Shown in pieces: positions 5,617-7,530 of a stretch of 7,530 bases of DNA (position 1 is its first letter; every line of letters begins with the position of its first letter). Made by a program: the position numbers and the translations under genes. Where the stretch lies: assembly GCA_902803365.1 (NCBI GenBank), contig CADCPU010000227.1, forward strand, positions 1 to 7,530, in the 5' to 3' direction. Origin of the DNA: Oscillospiraceae bacterium. Its GTDB lineage: Bacteria; Bacillota_A; Clostridia; Saccharofermentanales; Saccharofermentanaceae. The notes below the pieces were generated by a model. That model had not been told where the DNA came from, searched no databases, and worked only from the letters and a program-made list of their open reading frames with translations.

Positions 5617-6474
5617 ATGTTTGATAAAGCAACATTACTTTGTAACGTAGACCCGCTGATCCTTTCAGCACTTAAGGAAGACATCACGAGCGAAGACGTA
5701 TCCACCAACAGCGTCGTCAAGGGCCCTGTTCAGGGAACGGCAGACCTCATCTGTAAGGAAGAGGGCATCATCTGCGGACTCGATGTTTTCGCACGCGTAT
5801 TCGAGCTTATGGACTCGAAGGTCAAGGTAGACCTCAAGAAGCAGGACGGCGACAAGGTCGTTCCGGGCGAGCTCCTCGCTACAGTAACCGGTGACATGAG
5901 AGTTATCTTGAGCGGCGAGCGTACAGCTTTGAACTACCTTCAGAGAATGAGCGGTATCGCTACATACACAAATAAGACAGCAAGCCTTCTTAAGGGCACA
6001 AAGACCAAGCTCCTCGATACACGTAAGACAACTCCGAACAACCGCGTTTTCGAGAAGTATTCCGTAAAGGTAGGCGGCGGCAACAACCACCGTTACAACC
6101 TCTCCGACGGTGTTCTCCTCAAGGACAATCACATCGGTGCAGCAGGCGGAGTTAAGCAGGCTATCGCTATGGCAAAAGAGTACGCTCCGTTCGTTCGTAA
6201 GATCGAAGTTGAAGTAGAGAACATCGAGATGGTCAAGGAAGCTCTCGAAGCAGGCGCTGACATCATCATGCTCGACAATATGACACCTGAGATGCTCAAG
6301 GAAGCTATCGCTCTCATCGACCACAAGGCCGAGATCGAGATCTCCGGTAACGTAACACGCGAAAACCTCGCAAAGTATGTAGAGATGGGCGTTGACTACA
6401 TCTCCAGCGGTGCGCTGACACACTCTTCGCCTATCCTCGACGTATCCCTTAAGAATCTGCACCCAATTGAATAA
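5617..6474 (+). CDS. nadC: Nicotinate-nucleotide pyrophosphorylase (quinolinate phosphoribosyltransferase) NadC
   Basis: Converts quinolinate and PRPP to nicotinate mononucleotide, CO2 and pyrophosphate, the third step of the de novo NAD route. Its 285 residues are the normal family length. The N-terminal sandwich domain includes LKEDITSEDVST (19-30). The barrel begins near GERTALNYLQRMSGIAT (100-116). Active-site segments are DTRKTTP (134-140), EKYSVKVGGGNNHR (146-159) and LLKDNHI (167-173), then EVEVEN, IIMLDNM, EISGN and ISSGALTHS. Together these supply the expected Arg, Lys, His, Glu and Asp residues for substrate and PRPP binding. GGAGGA (5604-5609) lies 7 nt before the ATG. The gene follows nadB by 21 nt and precedes niaR by 24 nt, so all three are likely one transcript. 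Confidence 0.97.
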   Translation: MFDKATLLCNVDPLILSALKEDITSEDVSTNSVVKGPVQGTADLICKEEGIICGLDVFARVFELMDSKVKVDLKKQDGDKVVPGELLATVTGDMRVILSGERTALNYLQRMSGIATYTNKTASLLKGTKTKLLDTRKTTPNNRVFEKYSVKVGGGNNHRYNLSDGVLLKDNHIGAAGGVKQAIAMAKEYAPFVRKIEVEVENIEMVKEALEAGADIIMLDNMTPEMLKEAIALIDHKAEIEISGNVTRENLAKYVEMGVDYISSGALTHSSPILDVSLKNLHPIE

Positions 6475-6498
6475 GAACTTCAAAAAGAGGTCCGATTA

Positions 6499-7095
6499 AT
6501 GAACGCCATTGAGAGAAGAGACAAGATCAAAGAGTTGCTCAGAGAGTCTCCGACGCCACTGTCGGGGAGTCACTTGGCGCATGCTCTGAATGTCAGCCGC
6601 CAGGTCATCGTGACAGACATCGCGATCCTTCGCGCGGCAGGCGAAAACGTCGAATCCACCCCTCAAGGCTATCGTCTGGCGGGCGAGCGCATGTGTGAGC
6701 GCATCTTCAAGGTCCATCACACATCCGAGCAGAGCGAACAGGAACTCAACCTCTTCGTCGACTGCGGCGCTACCGTCAAGGACGTCTTTGTAAGCCATCG
6801 CGCTTACGGTACTTTGCGCGCAGAACTCAACATCCGTTCACGCATGGACGTTCTGGAATTCATGGAATCCATCCGCTCGGGCAAGTCGTCACTGCTGTCC
6901 AACATCACGGACGGCTACCACTACCACACGGTACTTGCTCCGTCCGAGGCGCTCCTCGACGTGATCGAGAACAAACTCTGGGAGGCCGGGCTTCTTGCTA
7001 AGCCGCTCGAGTACGAACCCGAAGAGTTCCGCGCAAACCTCGATAAGCGCATCAAGGATGAGGAAGAGGGAACCGGCGCTAAAGCAGCTGAGTAA
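6499..7095 (+). CDS. niaR: Niacin-responsive transcriptional repressor NiaR (YrxA family)
   Basis: A 198-residue repressor with an N-terminal winged helix-turn-helix (about 4-60; recognition region LNVSRQVIVTDIAILRAAG) and a C-terminal 3H domain (about 68-170). The 3H domain is the effector domain of NiaR/YrxA regulators, which bind niacin and repress NAD synthesis and niacin uptake genes. Likely metal ligands, by comparison with Thermotoga NiaR, are His74, Glu82, His141 and His143; the 8-residue His-Glu spacing and the HxH pair both fit. His100 lies in the conserved SHRAYG. After the 3H domain is a charged tail of about 25 residues (EPEEFRANLDKRIKDEEEG) of unknown role. Last gene of the nadBC operon, probably autorepressed through the 4160-4185 palindrome. 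The ribosome site AAGAGG (6485-6490) is moderate. A terminator follows 15 nt after the stop. Confidence 0.94.
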   Translation: MNAIERRDKIKELLRESPTPLSGSHLAHALNVSRQVIVTDIAILRAAGENVESTPQGYRLAGERMCERIFKVHHTSEQSEQELNLFVDCGATVKDVFVSHRAYGTLRAELNIRSRMDVLEFMESIRSGKSSLLSNITDGYHYHTVLAPSEALLDVIENKLWEAGLLAKPLEYEPEEFRANLDKRIKDEEEGTGAKAAE

Positions 7096-7110
7096 CAAAC
7101 AAGAACTTAC

Positions 7111-7138
7111 AGGGACCGCCGCAAGGTGGTCCTTTTTT
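7111..7138 (+). terminator. Rho-independent terminator of nadB-nadC-niaR
   Basis: AGGGACCGCC (7111-7120), tetraloop GCAA (a GNRA type) and GGTGGTCCTT (7125-7134) form a ten-pair stem with two G-U pairs, and six T follow the GGTCC (7133-7138). Confidence 0.92.
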
Positions 7139-7170
7139 AATACAGCAATTCCCCACGCATTTTCCATCGC

Positions 7171-7280
7171 ATTTTTGCTACCTTATGCAGCATGCTCGAA
7201 AAGGCCCTTTCCGTTTTTGCTACCTTAGGTCGCAGTCATAAAAAGCCCCCTCGCGAAGCTGCTTCCTAAGGTAGCAAAAA
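7171..7280. repeat. Palindromic repeat cluster, three copies
   Basis: Three further copies of the 222-433 palindrome, with cores at 7176-7192, 7218-7234 and 7260-7276 and centres exactly 42 bp apart (7184, 7226, 7268). The first two read forward and the third is inverted. The last two together form a perfect 16-bp inverted repeat, TTTTTGCTACCTTAGG (7214-7229) with its complement at 7265-7280. The flank TGCTCGAAAA after the first copy resembles TACTCAAAA next to the inverted copy at 369-392, so homology extends past the core. The cluster lies between two converging genes. Confidence 0.8.
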
Positions 7281-7292
7281 TCCACGAAAAGC

Positions 7293-7326
7293 AAAAAGAG
7301 AGAGCCGCGCCTTTGCGACTCTCTCT
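7293..7326 (-). terminator. Rho-independent terminator of the GNAT gene
   Basis: On the minus strand AGAGAGAG (7326-7319) and GCG-type inner pairs (CGC 7317-7315 with GCG 7308-7306), separated by one mismatch, pair with CTCTCTCT (7304-7297). The stem is followed by a T-run (complement of 7297-7293). It lies 25 nt downstream of the acetyltransferase stop codon. Confidence 0.85.
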
Positions 7327-7351
7327 ATGTTTAACTTATCTGCACGGCATT

Positions 7352-7530
7352 TCAGATCTTCTTTGAATACAACAGATCGTTCTCGCCGCCGTAATTGGTA
7401 ATCTCCTTTTCGAACGCGTACCCGTAGTGCTCGTAAAGTCCGACATTCTCCTTGCCGGTCGGAATGTAACTTCTCCTGAAGCCGTTCGCCCTAAGATACT
7501 CGTTGGCGTGATCGATCAGCCTGCCGCTGA
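7352..7530 (-). CDS. GNAT-family N-acetyltransferase, C-terminal part
   Basis: The last 58 codons and TGA stop of a gene that continues past the right edge of the window. The translation runs GRLIDHANEYLRANGFRRS, then YIPTGKENVGLYEHYGYAFEK, and ends LLYSKKI. The pattern of a helix followed by a beta strand and then N-x-x-L/Y-Y-x-x-x-G-F/Y is the end of acetyl-CoA motif A and motif B of GNAT acetyltransferases. The N-terminal part and the main acetyl-CoA loop lie outside, so the acceptor substrate cannot be judged. It converges on the nad operon and has its own terminator. Confidence 0.82.
   Translation of the reverse strand, partial: SGRLIDHANEYLRANGFRRSYIPTGKENVGLYEHYGYAFEKEITNYGGENDLLYSKKI

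Noticed and set aside
5617..6474. NadC carries TTPNNR where E. coli-type enzymes have TTPGLR
   Set aside because: Asn at this place is, as far as I recall, common in clostridial NadC, and all catalytic residues are present.

Overview
The window looks like chromosomal DNA from an anaerobic, low-to-mid GC Firmicute of class Clostridia, probably from a gut or rumen lineage. This rests on the clostridial form of the NAD genes, AGGAGG-type ribosome binding sites, lipoprotein serpins of the kind known from gut clostridia, and many Rho-independent terminators. The exact genus cannot be read from the sequence.

Layout: (1) positions 1-448 hold no gene. They contain GTGACC-type short repeats and then a cluster of five imperfect palindromes (222-433). 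(2) 449-3080, minus strand: two tandem, clearly paralogous serpin-family protease inhibitors, both with lipoprotein signal peptides, closed by a strong terminator. (3) 3081-3132: a terminator-like hairpin after nadA whose 3' arm contains the ribosome binding site of the first serpin. (4) 3163-7095: the de novo NAD pathway. nadA (minus) is divergent from nadB-nadC-niaR (plus). Two well-formed sigma-A promoters sit back to back around a palindrome that is the likely NiaR operator. (5) 7111-7351: terminator, a second cluster of three copies of the same palindrome, and a terminator for the opposite strand. (6) 7352-7530: the C-terminal end of a GNAT acetyltransferase on the minus strand.

How the genes work together: NadB oxidises L-aspartate to iminoaspartate, NadA condenses it with dihydroxyacetone phosphate to quinolinate, and NadC turns quinolinate into nicotinate mononucleotide. 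NiaR, encoded last in the nadBC operon, is the niacin-sensing repressor expected to shut both divergent transcripts when niacin is available. The serpins lie downstream of nadA on the same strand. They are probably surface-anchored inhibitors of foreign or self proteases and have no obvious metabolic link to NAD.

The most unusual signal is the palindrome family. Eight copies in two intergenic clusters share a nearly fixed half (TTTTTGCTACCTTA) and a variable half. Five of the six centre-to-centre distances within clusters are exactly 42 bp, the sixth being 61 bp, and orientation changes within each cluster.
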